Shown here one piece after another: positions 19,439 to 27,962 of a DNA stretch of 64,000 nt; positions within the stretch are counted from its first letter, which is position 1, and every line of letters starts with the position of its first letter. The notes under the pieces were generated by a model. The model was not told where the DNA came from and did no database searches. It worked only from the letters and a program-made list of their open reading frames with translations. The stretch covers positions 1-64,000 of the forward strand of contig NZ_JAHXMY010000001.1 of NCBI RefSeq assembly GCF_023149035.1, given 5' to 3'. Source of the DNA: Microbacterium sp. EYE_78. Its GTDB lineage: Bacteria > Actinomycetota > Actinomycetes > Actinomycetales > Microbacteriaceae. The translations under genes and the position numbers were made by a program.

Positions 19439-20962
19439 ATGGATGTCCTGACACTGCTCGGCGAGGGCTTCGCCGGCGCGCTCACCCCCGCGAACCTCCT
19501 CTGGGTGCTGATCGGATGCCTCCTCGGCACCGCCGTCGGCGTGCTCCCCGGTCTCGGATCGTCGATGGCCGTCGCGCTCCTGCTGCCCATCACCTTCTCG
19601 CTCGACCCGACGGCCGCGTTCATCATGTTCGCCGGCGTCTACTTCGGGGGCCTGTTCGGCGACTCGACGATGGGCATCCTGATGAACACGCCGGGCCAGG
19701 CATCCGCCATCGCCTCGACGTTCGAGGGGCACAAGATGGCGCTGAACGGCCGCGCCGCACAGGCGCTCGCCACCGCCGCCATCGGCGCGTTCATCGGCGG
19801 CATGGTGGCCTCGATCGTCGTGGTGTTCGTGGCCCCCGCCCTCGCGGACTTCTCGAGCCGGTTCGGTCCCGCGGAGTTCTTCGCCCTCGCGGTCTTCGCG
19901 TTCGCCGCCACGTCGTCGGTCGTCGCCGACAGTGCGATCAAGGGCCTGACATCGCTGTTCATCGGCCTCGGCATCGCGGTCATCGGCGTCGACGGCGTCT
20001 CGGGTGCACCGCGCTTCACGATGGACTCCCCGAACCTGTTCGACGGCATCTCGCTCGTCACCGTCACCGTCGCGATCCTCGCGCTCGGCGAGGTCATCTA
20101 CGTCGCGTGCCTCGAGCGTCACATGACCGACAAGGCGCTCATCAGACCGACGGGACGCCCGTGGCTCAGCCGTCGCGAGCTGAAGGAGGCGGCGCCCGCG
20201 TGGCTCCGGGGCACCGCGATCGGCCTCCCCTTCGGCGTCGTCCCCGCCGGTGGCTCCGAGATCCCGACCTTCCTCGCCTACGGCCTCGAGAAGCGTCTCG
20301 ACCAGCGCCGCAGGAACCCCATGTTCGGCAAGGGCGCCATCCGCGGTCTCGCCGCCCCCGAGGCGGCGGGCAACTCCACCACCGGCATGGCGATGGGCGC
20401 CCTCCTGGCCCTCGGGCTGCCGGTCTCGGCCACGGCGGCGATCATGCTCGCCGCCTTCCGGCAGTACGGTCTGCAGCCGGGACCGCTGCTGTTCGACCGC
20501 GCACCCGACCTCGTCTGGTCGCTGCTGGCGAGCTTCTTCATCGCGATGGTGGTGCTCCTCATCCTGAACCTGCCGTTCGCGATGCTGTGGGCGAAGCTGC
20601 TGCTCATCCCCCGCCCCTACCTCTACGCCGGCATCACGATGTTCTGCGGGCTCGGCATCTACGCCACGTCGGGCTCGACCTTCGATCTGGTGATGCTCCT
20701 CGGCATCGGACTGCTCGGCTTCCTGATGCGGGCGCTCGACTTCCCCCTCGCGCCCCTCATCATCGGCATGGTCCTCGGGCCCCTGGCCGAGACGAGCCTG
20801 CGGGATGCCGCGATGAGCGCCAACGGCGACTTCTCGGTGCTCGTGCAGGGACCGATCTCGATCACCCTGTACGCGCTGCTCGCGATCGTGCTGGTGTTCT
20901 CGGTCCGCGGCAAGGTCGTCGCACGGAAGCGGGCGAAGGCAGCCGAGCTCATCGACGCCTGA
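19439..20962 (+). CDS. tctA: tripartite tricarboxylate transporter large membrane subunit
   Basis: The 507-residue, roughly 12-helix protein has the family hallmark near the N terminus (GVLPGLGSSMAVALLLP, then GDSTMGILMNTPGQASA and FEGHKMALNGRA) and its repeat in the second half (GVVPAGGSEIPTFLAYGLEKR). It uses the ion gradient to import the acid bound by TctC. The three tct genes form a complete, tightly packed operon. Confidence 0.93.
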   Translation: MDVLTLLGEGFAGALTPANLLWVLIGCLLGTAVGVLPGLGSSMAVALLLPITFSLDPTAAFIMFAGVYFGGLFGDSTMGILMNTPGQASAIASTFEGHKMALNGRAAQALATAAIGAFIGGMVASIVVVFVAPALADFSSRFGPAEFFALAVFAFAATSSVVADSAIKGLTSLFIGLGIAVIGVDGVSGAPRFTMDSPNLFDGISLVTVTVAILALGEVIYVACLERHMTDKALIRPTGRPWLSRRELKEAAPAWLRGTAIGLPFGVVPAGGSEIPTFLAYGLEKRLDQRRRNPMFGKGAIRGLAAPEAAGNSTTGMAMGALLALGLPVSATAAIMLAAFRQYGLQPGPLLFDRAPDLVWSLLASFFIAMVVLLILNLPFAMLWAKLLLIPRPYLYAGITMFCGLGIYATSGSTFDLVMLLGIGLLGFLMRALDFPLAPLIIGMVLGPLAETSLRDAAMSANGDFSVLVQGPISITLYALLAIVLVFSVRGKVVARKRAKAAELIDA

Positions 20963-20976
20963 CGCCCAGCGGACGA

Positions 20977-21013
20977 ACGAGGGCCCCGACGCGCGATGCG
21001 CCGGGGCCCTCGT
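20977..21013. terminator. bidirectional terminator between tctA and the SDR gene
   Basis: A 12-bp perfect stem (20977-20988 / 21002-21013) with a 13-nt loop lies between converging stop codons, 14 nt after tctA and 10 nt after the minus-strand SDR gene. No clear U-tract on either side. Confidence 0.75.
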
Positions 21014-21023
21014 CATGCGGACA

Positions 21024-21920
21024 TCACGGCGTCGGCATGCCGCCGTTCACGTTGAGGGTCTCGCCGATGACGTAACTCGACTCCGCCGAGGCGAGGAAGA
21101 CGTATGCCGGTGCGAGCTCGGCGGGCTGGCCCATGCGTCCGAGCGGCGTCTCCTCGCCGAACGACGCGATCTTCTCCTGGGGCTGGCCGTCGGAGACCTG
21201 CAGCGGCGTCCAGATGGGCCCGGGGGCGACCGCGTTCACCCGGATGCCCTTCGGCGCGAGCTGCTGGGCGAGCGCCTTCGTGAAGGCGTTGATGGTCGCC
21301 TTGGTCGACGCGTAGTCGACGAGCGTCTCGGACGGCGAGTACGCCTGGATCGACGTGGTGTTGATGATCGTCGCGCCGGCGGGAAGGTGCGGCAGGGCCG
21401 CCTTCGTGATCCAGAACATCGCGTCGACGTTCGTGGTGAAGGTGTCGTCGAACTGCTGGTCGTCGAGGGTCGTGAGGTCCTCGTTGAAGATCTGCTTGCC
21501 GCCGTTGTTCACGAGGATGTCGAGGCCGCCCAGGCCCTCGACGGTCTTCGCGACGAGCTCGACGCAGTAGTCCTTCTGGCGCAGGTCGCCCGGCAGGGTG
21601 AGGACGGTGGCACCGGCCTCCCGCAGAATGCCGGCGATGCGCTCGGCGTCCTCCGCCTCTTCGGGCAGGTACGACAGTGCGACGTCCGCACCCTCGCGGG
21701 CGAAGGCGATCGCGGTCGCCGCGCCGATGCCCGAGTCACCGCCGGTGATGAGGGCCTTCCGCCCCGTGAGACGCCCGGTGCCGCGGTAGGACGCTTCGCC
21801 CAGGTCCGCCTTGGGTGCGAGGTCGGCGTCGAGGCCGGGCTCGTCCTGGTGCCCCTTCCGGGGCTCGATGTCGGCGTACAGCTCCGCGGGGTTCGTGAAC
21901 GTGTACTGGTCGCGTGACAT
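21024..21920 (-). CDS. SDR-family oxidoreductase (YghA/general stress type)
   Basis: The 298-residue enzyme has a ~45-residue N-terminal extension typical of YghA-like dehydrogenases. The cofactor loop is GGDSGIG, NNGG follows, and the catalytic Ser (TTSIQ) and Tyr-x3-Lys (YASTK) are present. It is expected to oxidise or reduce an alcohol/aldehyde or sugar with NAD(P). The ATG has a good AGGAG. It is 40 bp downstream of the GH15 gene on the same strand and may be co-transcribed; such pairs occur in stress or storage-sugar contexts (inferred). Confidence 0.92.
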   Translation of the reverse strand: MSRDQYTFTNPAELYADIEPRKGHQDEPGLDADLAPKADLGEASYRGTGRLTGRKALITGGDSGIGAATAIAFAREGADVALSYLPEEAEDAERIAGILREAGATVLTLPGDLRQKDYCVELVAKTVEGLGGLDILVNNGGKQIFNEDLTTLDDQQFDDTFTTNVDAMFWITKAALPHLPAGATIINTTSIQAYSPSETLVDYASTKATINAFTKALAQQLAPKGIRVNAVAPGPIWTPLQVSDGQPQEKIASFGEETPLGRMGQPAELAPAYVFLASAESSYVIGETLNVNGGMPTP

Positions 21921-21960
21921 GGTGTCTCCTCGGTCTCGTGGATGTGGTGCCGGAGTGCGG

Positions 21961-23775
21961 TCACGAACGGTCGGCGTCGTCGCCGACCAGCTCGCGGATG
22001 GTGAGGGCCGCGCGGATGAGCGCGAGGTGGCTGAGTGCCTGCGGAAGGTTGCCGAGGAAGGCGCCGTCCTCGGGGTCGATCATCTCGGCGAACATCCCGA
22101 CGTCGTTGCCCGCCTCGACGAGCTCGTTCATCGCGGCGATCCCCTCGTCGTGCCGGCCGACGCACACGAGGGCGGCCGCCCGCCAGAACCCGCAGGCGAC
22201 GAAGGTCGCCTCCTCGTCGCGCATCCCGGTGTAGCGGTAGAGGTGGGGCCCCTCGCCGAGCTCGCCGCTCAGCGCGTCGATCGTCCGAGACATCCGCTCG
22301 CCGCGGTCGAAACCGCTGAGCGAGTGGAGCAGGACGGATGCGTCGAGGTCTCGGCTCCCCTGCGCCATGACGTACGCCCCGCGGGACTCCGACCAACCGT
22401 GCTCGTCGACCCAGTCGCGCACCATCTCGGCCTCGGCCGCCCAGCGCTCGCTGCTGCCGGGGATCTGACCGATCTCGGACAGGTGCACCGCATCTCGGAG
22501 CGCCTGCCAGCACCCCATCTTCGACGACGTGTAGTGCCGTTCCTCGGGGAGCTCCCACATCCCCGAGTCGGGGTTCCGCCATTCGTCGCACACCTTGTCG
22601 GCGTACATCGACAGCATGCGGGCGGTCTGGACGTCGAGGGCGTTCCCGGCGTCGACGTACGCACGGCAGATGGCGAAGAGGTCGCCGTAGACCCCGAGCT
22701 GCAGCTGCTCATGGGCGGGGTTGCCCGTGACGACCGGGCCGATCCCCCGCCAGCCGGGGACGTCGTAGAAGCGCACATCGCCGTCGAGCTCGCCGTCGAG
22801 CGTGTACATGACGTGCAGCTCGGGTCCGTGACGCCGGATGGTCCGCAGCATCCACGACATCGCCGCGTGCGTCTCCTCGCGCAGGCCGAAGCCGATGAGC
22901 GCCTCGAGCGTGTAGGCGAGGTCGCGGATCCACGCGAGGCGGTAGTCCCAGTTCTTGCCGCCGGACAGGCTCTCGGGCAGCGAGGTCGTCGCGGCGGCCG
23001 CGATCGACCCGGTAGGGCTGTGGATGAGGAGCTTCAGCATCAGCGCGCTGCGCTGCACGTGCGTCGCCCAGGGGCCCTCGTACGAGAACTCTCGCGACCA
23101 TGCGCGCCACGCCTCGATCGTCCGGTCGATGCCCCGGTCGACGTTCTCGGGGACCGGGAAGTGTATCGGCTCGTCGTGCGTGCCGACGACGATCAACAGG
23201 TGCTTGCTGCCCCTCGACGTCGTGAAGCGGCCCGACAGCCCCGGCCCCTCGACGTCGCCCTTGCCTGCGGAATCCGGACCGTAGTCGAGTCCCGTCACCC
23301 CGATGGTCGTGAGTCCCGAGCGGAGGATGCTGTGGCCGTTGCCCTCGTCGTGCCACGGCGCCGCGGTCTTCAGCGAGGTGCCGGGCTGCACCCGCCACCG
23401 GAACGCGACCTCACCCTCGATCCCCTCGACGCGTCGGGCGAGCTCGGCCCACGGCAGGCGGCCGGCGACACCCGTGACGAGGGCGTCGGTGATCGTCGCC
23501 TGGCCGGTGTCGGTCAGGAAGGTCGTGACCAGCACGTTGGTGCGCGCGAGGTAGCGGCGGCGCACCCGGTACTCGCCGACGGGCTCGAGCTCGATGCAGC
23601 CGCCGGCGTCGTCGTCGAGGAGGCGCCCGAAGATGGGCAGGTCGTCGATGCCGGGCAGCGGCATCCAATCGATCTGTCCTCGCAGGCCCACCAGGGCCAC
23701 GGTGCGCCCGTCCCCGATCGGTGCGTAGCTGCGCAGATCCTGGCCGGGGCCGGGTTCGGCGTTCGTCGAGGGCAT
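21961..23775 (-). CDS. glycoside hydrolase family 15 protein (glucoamylase/trehalase type)
   Basis: The 604-residue protein has an N-terminal beta-domain (IGDGRTVALVGLRGQIDWMPLP) and a C-terminal (alpha/alpha)6 barrel with NWDYRLAWIRDLAYTLEAL, PGWRGIGPVVTGNPAHEQLQLGVYGDL and AQGSRDLDAS. This matches the actinobacterial GH15 group that includes mycobacterial-type trehalases. It lacks a signal peptide, so acts in the cytoplasm on alpha-glucans or trehalose. Which substrate cannot be read from sequence alone. Confidence 0.9.
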   Translation of the reverse strand: MPSTNAEPGPGQDLRSYAPIGDGRTVALVGLRGQIDWMPLPGIDDLPIFGRLLDDDAGGCIELEPVGEYRVRRRYLARTNVLVTTFLTDTGQATITDALVTGVAGRLPWAELARRVEGIEGEVAFRWRVQPGTSLKTAAPWHDEGNGHSILRSGLTTIGVTGLDYGPDSAGKGDVEGPGLSGRFTTSRGSKHLLIVVGTHDEPIHFPVPENVDRGIDRTIEAWRAWSREFSYEGPWATHVQRSALMLKLLIHSPTGSIAAAATTSLPESLSGGKNWDYRLAWIRDLAYTLEALIGFGLREETHAAMSWMLRTIRRHGPELHVMYTLDGELDGDVRFYDVPGWRGIGPVVTGNPAHEQLQLGVYGDLFAICRAYVDAGNALDVQTARMLSMYADKVCDEWRNPDSGMWELPEERHYTSSKMGCWQALRDAVHLSEIGQIPGSSERWAAEAEMVRDWVDEHGWSESRGAYVMAQGSRDLDASVLLHSLSGFDRGERMSRTIDALSGELGEGPHLYRYTGMRDEEATFVACGFWRAAALVCVGRHDEGIAAMNELVEAGNDVGMFAEMIDPEDGAFLGNLPQALSHLALIRAALTIRELVGDDADRS

Positions 23776-23848
23776 GCGGCGAGTCTTGCCGCTGCGCCCG
23801 CACGGTGCCCGCCGGTTGACAGCCCGCGCGGGATGTGTGACGCGCGGA

Positions 23849-25360
23849 CTACGCTCCCGAGCCGAGCCCGCCCGAGAGCCGTCCGTGGAAGTCGCTCGTC
23901 TCGGCGTTCATACCCGTGAAGCGCACCCGCTTGCCGAGCCGCGCGTACTTCGCCTCGATCGCATCGAGCGCGGCGACGGTCGAGGCATCCCACACGTGGG
24001 AGCGGGAGAAGTCCACGACGACCTCATCGGGGTCGCGGCTGTAGTCGAACTGCGTCGTCAGGTCGTTGCTCGAGGCGAAGAACAGCTCGCCGTCGACCGT
24101 GTAGCGCGCCGTCTCGCCGTCGACCCGGCGGGTCACGCGCGTCAGATGGGCGACCCGTCGGGCGAACAGCACCATGGCCGCGACGACGCCGACCCCGACG
24201 CCGATCGCGAGGTTGTGCGTCCACACGGTCGCGACGACGGTCAGCACCATGACGGCCGTCTCGCTGCGCGGCATCCGCCGCAGCGTCGCGAACCGGATGC
24301 TGTGCCAGTCGAACGTGGCGATGCAGACGACCACCATCACCGCGACGAGTGCCGCCATCGGGATGACCGCCACGACGTCACCGAACACCAGCACGAGGAC
24401 GAGGAGGAAGGTGCCCGCAAGGAAGGTCGAGATGCGCGTCCGCGCGCCGGACGCCTTCACGTTGATCATCGTCTGGCCGATCATGGCGCAGCCGCCCATG
24501 CCGCCGAACATGCCCGACAGCACGTTCGCGGCGCCCTGTCCCCACGCCTCGCGGGTCTTGCGCGAGTGGGTGTCGGTGATGTCGTCGACGAGCTTCGCCG
24601 TCATCAGCGACTCGAGCAGCCCGACGACGGCCATCGCCGCCGCGTACGGGAGGATGATGCCCAGCGTCTCGCCCGTGAGCGGCACCTGCGGGATGAACAG
24701 CGACGGCAGGCTCTCGGGCAGGGCGCCCTGATCGCCGACCGTCGGGACGGAGATCCCCAGCAGGAGCGCGGCCGCGGTGACGACGACGATCGTCACGAGC
24801 GGCGCCGGGACGACCTTCGTCAGTCGCGGCATGAGGAACAGGATGAGCAGGCCCGCGGCGGTCAGCGGGTAGACCGCCCACGGCACGCCGATCAGATGCG
24901 GCACCTGTGCGATGAAGATGAGGATCGCGAGCGCGTTCACGAAGCCGACCATGACGCTGCGCGGGATGAACCGCATGAGCTTCGCGACGCCGAGGACGGC
25001 GAAGACGACCTGCAGGATGCCGGCGAGGATGACCGTCGCGATGAAGTAGTCGATGCCGTGCTCGCGGGCCACCGGGGCGATCACGAGCGCGACCGCACCG
25101 GTCGCCGCCGTGATCATGGCGGGGCGCCCACCGAGGAACGAGATCGCGACCGCCATGACGAACGACGAGAAGAGCCCGAGCCGCGGGTCGACGCCCGCGA
25201 TGATCGAGAACGCGATCGCCTCGGGGATGAGAGCGATCGCGACGACGAGCCCAGCGAGCACCTCGCGGGTCAGCAGCCGCGGACTCCGCAGGGCCTGCAG
25301 CACGGTCGGCTCGATACGGTAGCGGGCGGCATCGTCCCGCGCGGGGGTGACGGCGGTCAT
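23849..25360 (-). CDS. SulP-family inorganic anion transporter with STAS domain
   Basis: The 503-residue protein has a multi-helix SulP core (EVLAGLVVAIALIPEAIAFSIIAGVDPRLGLFSSF; NVLSGMFGGMGGCAMIGQTMIN) and a cytoplasmic C-terminal STAS domain from about residue 395 (VDFSRSHVWDASTVAALDAI). Family substrates are sulfate, bicarbonate or other anions; nothing adjacent fixes which. The start is the ATG at 25360 (MTAVTPARDD); the frame extends upstream without family similarity. Confidence 0.92.
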   Translation of the reverse strand: MTAVTPARDDAARYRIEPTVLQALRSPRLLTREVLAGLVVAIALIPEAIAFSIIAGVDPRLGLFSSFVMAVAISFLGGRPAMITAATGAVALVIAPVAREHGIDYFIATVILAGILQVVFAVLGVAKLMRFIPRSVMVGFVNALAILIFIAQVPHLIGVPWAVYPLTAAGLLILFLMPRLTKVVPAPLVTIVVVTAAALLLGISVPTVGDQGALPESLPSLFIPQVPLTGETLGIILPYAAAMAVVGLLESLMTAKLVDDITDTHSRKTREAWGQGAANVLSGMFGGMGGCAMIGQTMINVKASGARTRISTFLAGTFLLVLVLVFGDVVAVIPMAALVAVMVVVCIATFDWHSIRFATLRRMPRSETAVMVLTVVATVWTHNLAIGVGVGVVAAMVLFARRVAHLTRVTRRVDGETARYTVDGELFFASSNDLTTQFDYSRDPDEVVVDFSRSHVWDASTVAALDAIEAKYARLGKRVRFTGMNAETSDFHGRLSGGLGSGA

Positions 25361-25421
25361 GGGGCTCCTCGGCGCGCTGCCCCGGACGGGCAGACCCTCC
25401 AGGGTACGCCGCCGTCGCACG

Positions 25422-26609
25422 TCACGCCGCGGCTGCCACCCGCTGCGCCAATCCGTCGATCGCGGACCGGTACGCGTCGAGCATCCGGTCCGCTCCCATC
25501 CGCGGCCGCGCGGCGAGTGCGGCGGCACGGTAGTCCGGCCGTCGGGCGATCACCTTCGCCCACGCCGAGGCGATCGCCTGCGCGTCGCGCGGAGTGACCA
25601 GCCCGATGCCCGCCACCACCTGCGCCGAGTCCCCCACATCCGTCGTCACAGGCGTCGCACCACTCGCCGCGCCCTCGATGAGACACAGCGGCGACGCCTC
25701 ACCGAAAGCGCTCGTGAGTGCCACGATGTCGGCTGCTCGGTAGACGTGCGGCATGTCGTCCCGGATGCCGAGCAGGTGGAGGCGGTCGGCGGGTGCCCCC
25801 GCGTCCGCGATGGCCGACTGCAGCGCCGGGTTCTCCGGGACCATCCCCGCACCGCACAGGATGTACCGGGTGCGGCCGTCGTGGGCGGCGTGGGCGGCGA
25901 CGGCTCGCAGGAACAGCCCGGGATCCTTCATCGCGTCGAAGCGCGCGGCGAAGAGGATCACCGGCGCGGACGGGGCGATCCCGAGGCGGGTGCGCAGCGG
26001 CATCCGCTCGTGCGGTTTGGGGCGGAAGCGCGCGAGGTCGATCCCGTTGGGGATCACCAGGCGTTCCGTGAACGGAGGCGTGAACCGCGCATAGGCGTCG
26101 CTGGTCGATTCGGCGCACGCGATCGTCGAAGAGAGCCGGCCGGATGCCGCCAGCTCGCCCAGCCAGCGCATTGCGGGTCCGGAGTGGGTCGGATCCGATC
26201 GGTGCAGACAGACGGCGACGGGGACGTCCGGCAGCATCCCCCGTCGCACCAACGCCAAGATCAGGCCGAGCGGCTGCTCCTTCAGGGTGAGGACGACGTC
26301 CGTCCGCGCGATGGCGGCGGCGGCCACCTCGAGCTCGACGTCGGTGTAGCTCTCCGGCTCCGGCGCGACCGCCCCCGCTTCACGTCCGAGCGTCGACACC
26401 TCGACGCCCGCCTCGCGCAGCCACCGGTGGCGGGAGTCGTCCGTCATCTCCTGGACGGTCCCCTCGCGGCGGGCGCGCGAGGCGATCGAGAGCACGGAGT
26501 GCTCGTGGGACCCGTCGAGATGCAGCGACGTCACGACGCTGCTGTGGAGCACGCGGGCTCCCCCGGCGAAGAGCCCTTCGTACAGCGAGAGCACACGAGG
26601 TCGGATCAT
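25422..26609 (-). CDS. glycosyltransferase family 4-like protein
   Basis: The 395-residue GT-B enzyme has an N-terminal acceptor domain (LSLYEGLFAGGARVLHSSVV) and a C-terminal nucleotide-sugar domain (VILFAARFDAMKDPGLFLRAVA; HLLGIRDDMPHVYRAADIVALTSAFGEASPLCLIEGAASG, the E-x7-E region). The sugar and acceptor are unknown. No glycan cluster surrounds it. The start is ATG 26609; the extra 84 upstream codons overlap the intergenic and DUF2510 gene and are not family-like. Confidence 0.88.
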   Translation of the reverse strand: MIRPRVLSLYEGLFAGGARVLHSSVVTSLHLDGSHEHSVLSIASRARREGTVQEMTDDSRHRWLREAGVEVSTLGREAGAVAPEPESYTDVELEVAAAAIARTDVVLTLKEQPLGLILALVRRGMLPDVPVAVCLHRSDPTHSGPAMRWLGELAASGRLSSTIACAESTSDAYARFTPPFTERLVIPNGIDLARFRPKPHERMPLRTRLGIAPSAPVILFAARFDAMKDPGLFLRAVAAHAAHDGRTRYILCGAGMVPENPALQSAIADAGAPADRLHLLGIRDDMPHVYRAADIVALTSAFGEASPLCLIEGAASGATPVTTDVGDSAQVVAGIGLVTPRDAQAIASAWAKVIARRPDYRAAALAARPRMGADRMLDAYRSAIDGLAQRVAAAA

Positions 26610-26694
26610 TCCCCCATGCTCGGGCTCCGTCGCCGGGGCGCGATGAACCGCAGATGTCCATCCTGTGAAGATCAGCCCGGGGCCGCGGGCACGG

Positions 26695-27381
26695 TCAGTG
26701 CGCGGTCGTGACCGCCAGCCACAGGGACTCGAAGAACCACACGACCCAGACGGACGCCACGGCCACGCCCACGACCGTGGCGACGAGCCAGCCCCAGAGC
26801 GGTGCGAGCCCGCGACCGGTGCGCCCGTGCACGACGATGCTGCGGCCGACGACGTACACACCGAGGGTCGCGACGAACGCGAGGACCGACCAGCCCCAGG
26901 CGAACGGCGCCTCGACCCCCCGGCGTCGGAGTGACCGGTGGTCGAGCCACGAGAAGACGATCGACGCTGCGACGACGCACACGTTCAGCAGGGCGAGGAG
27001 GACGAGCCCTGCTGATGCCCAGCCCGAGACACCGGGATCGTACGACGGGCCCACCGCGAGGTACCCGACGAAGCGAGCCGTCGTGATCGGGTCGAACAGC
27101 GACCCCGTGAAGAACGGCAGCGTCGAGAAGACGATCGCCAGCCAGATCCAGACGGTCCCCGTCCCCAGCCGGTCCCGGTTCCGCGGAGGTCGCCACGGCG
27201 TCTTCGAAGGACGAACCGAGGGCTCAGGGGCGGATGCCGGCGGGGCGGGCGCGGCTGCCGGCGCAGCATCCTCGGCGACGGGCGCGACCGTGCCCTCCGC
27301 CCAGTCCGTCCCGTCCCACCAGCGCAGCTGCCCGGGCACCCCGGGGTCGGCGTACCAGCCCGCCGGGGCCTGCGGGCTCAC
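26695..27381 (-). CDS. DUF2510 multi-pass membrane protein
   Basis: The 228-residue protein begins with a DUF2510 motif (PAGWYADPGVPGQLRWWDGTDW), then an Ala/Pro linker and four predicted membrane helices. DUF2510 is common in actinobacterial membrane proteins, with no assigned role. Its start overlaps the nicotinamidase stop by 4 bp, making it the third gene of the MMPL-nicotinamidase-DUF2510 operon. Confidence 0.88.
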   Translation of the reverse strand: MSPQAPAGWYADPGVPGQLRWWDGTDWAEGTVAPVAEDAAPAAAPAPPASAPEPSVRPSKTPWRPPRNRDRLGTGTVWIWLAIVFSTLPFFTGSLFDPITTARFVGYLAVGPSYDPGVSGWASAGLVLLALLNVCVVAASIVFSWLDHRSLRRRGVEAPFAWGWSVLAFVATLGVYVVGRSIVVHGRTGRGLAPLWGWLVATVVGVAVASVWVVWFFESLWLAVTTAH

Positions 27382-27962
27382 CGACCGCTCTCGGACGACA
27401 CGAGCGCTGCGCCGGCGTGCGCCATCTCGGCCAGCGCGGCGTCGCTCGGCTCCGGCGCGACCCCCGCGATCAGGTCGGTGAGCACCCGGACGCGGCGGCC
27501 GTGGGCGATGGCGTCGAGCGCCGACGCGCGGACGCAGTGGTCGGTCGCGATCCCGGTGACGTCGACCTCGACCACCCCGTGGGCGGTGAGCAGCTCGGCG
27601 ACGGTCTCACCGGCATCCGTCGTCCCCTCGAAGAGCGAGTAGGCGGGCCGCCCCTGCCCCTTCTTGACGTGGTGCGTGACGGCCGAGGTGTCGAGCCCCG
27701 GGTCGTACGCCGCTCCGTCGGATCCCGCGACGCAGTGCACGGGCCACGAGTCCACGAAATCGGGCGACGGCGAGAAGTGCCCGCCGTTGTCACCGTCGGC
27801 GTCGTGCCAGTCACGCGACGCGATGACGAGGTCGTAGTCGCCGGCGTGGGCGGCGAGGTGGCGGCTGATCGCGGCCGCGACAGCGTCGCCGCCGTCCACG
27901 CCGAGGGCACCGCCCTCGGTGAAGTCGTTCTGGACGTCGACGATGAACAGCGCTCGCGTCAT
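27378..27962 (-). CDS. pncA: isochorismatase-family cysteine hydrolase, nicotinamidase type
   Basis: The 194-residue enzyme is expected to deamidate nicotinamide to nicotinate for NAD salvage. The triad is visible: Asp9 (FIVDVQNDF), Lys100/101 (VKKGQG), Cys143 (ATDHC). Metal-site residues Asp51, His53 and His62 (DWHD...GGHF) match PncA proteins. Its ATG sits in a 4-bp overlap with the MMPL stop, and its stop overlaps the DUF2510 start. Confidence 0.9.
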   Translation of the reverse strand: MTRALFIVDVQNDFTEGGALGVDGGDAVAAAISRHLAAHAGDYDLVIASRDWHDADGDNGGHFSPSPDFVDSWPVHCVAGSDGAAYDPGLDTSAVTHHVKKGQGRPAYSLFEGTTDAGETVAELLTAHGVVEVDVTGIATDHCVRASALDAIAHGRRVRVLTDLIAGVAPEPSDAALAEMAHAGAALVSSESGR

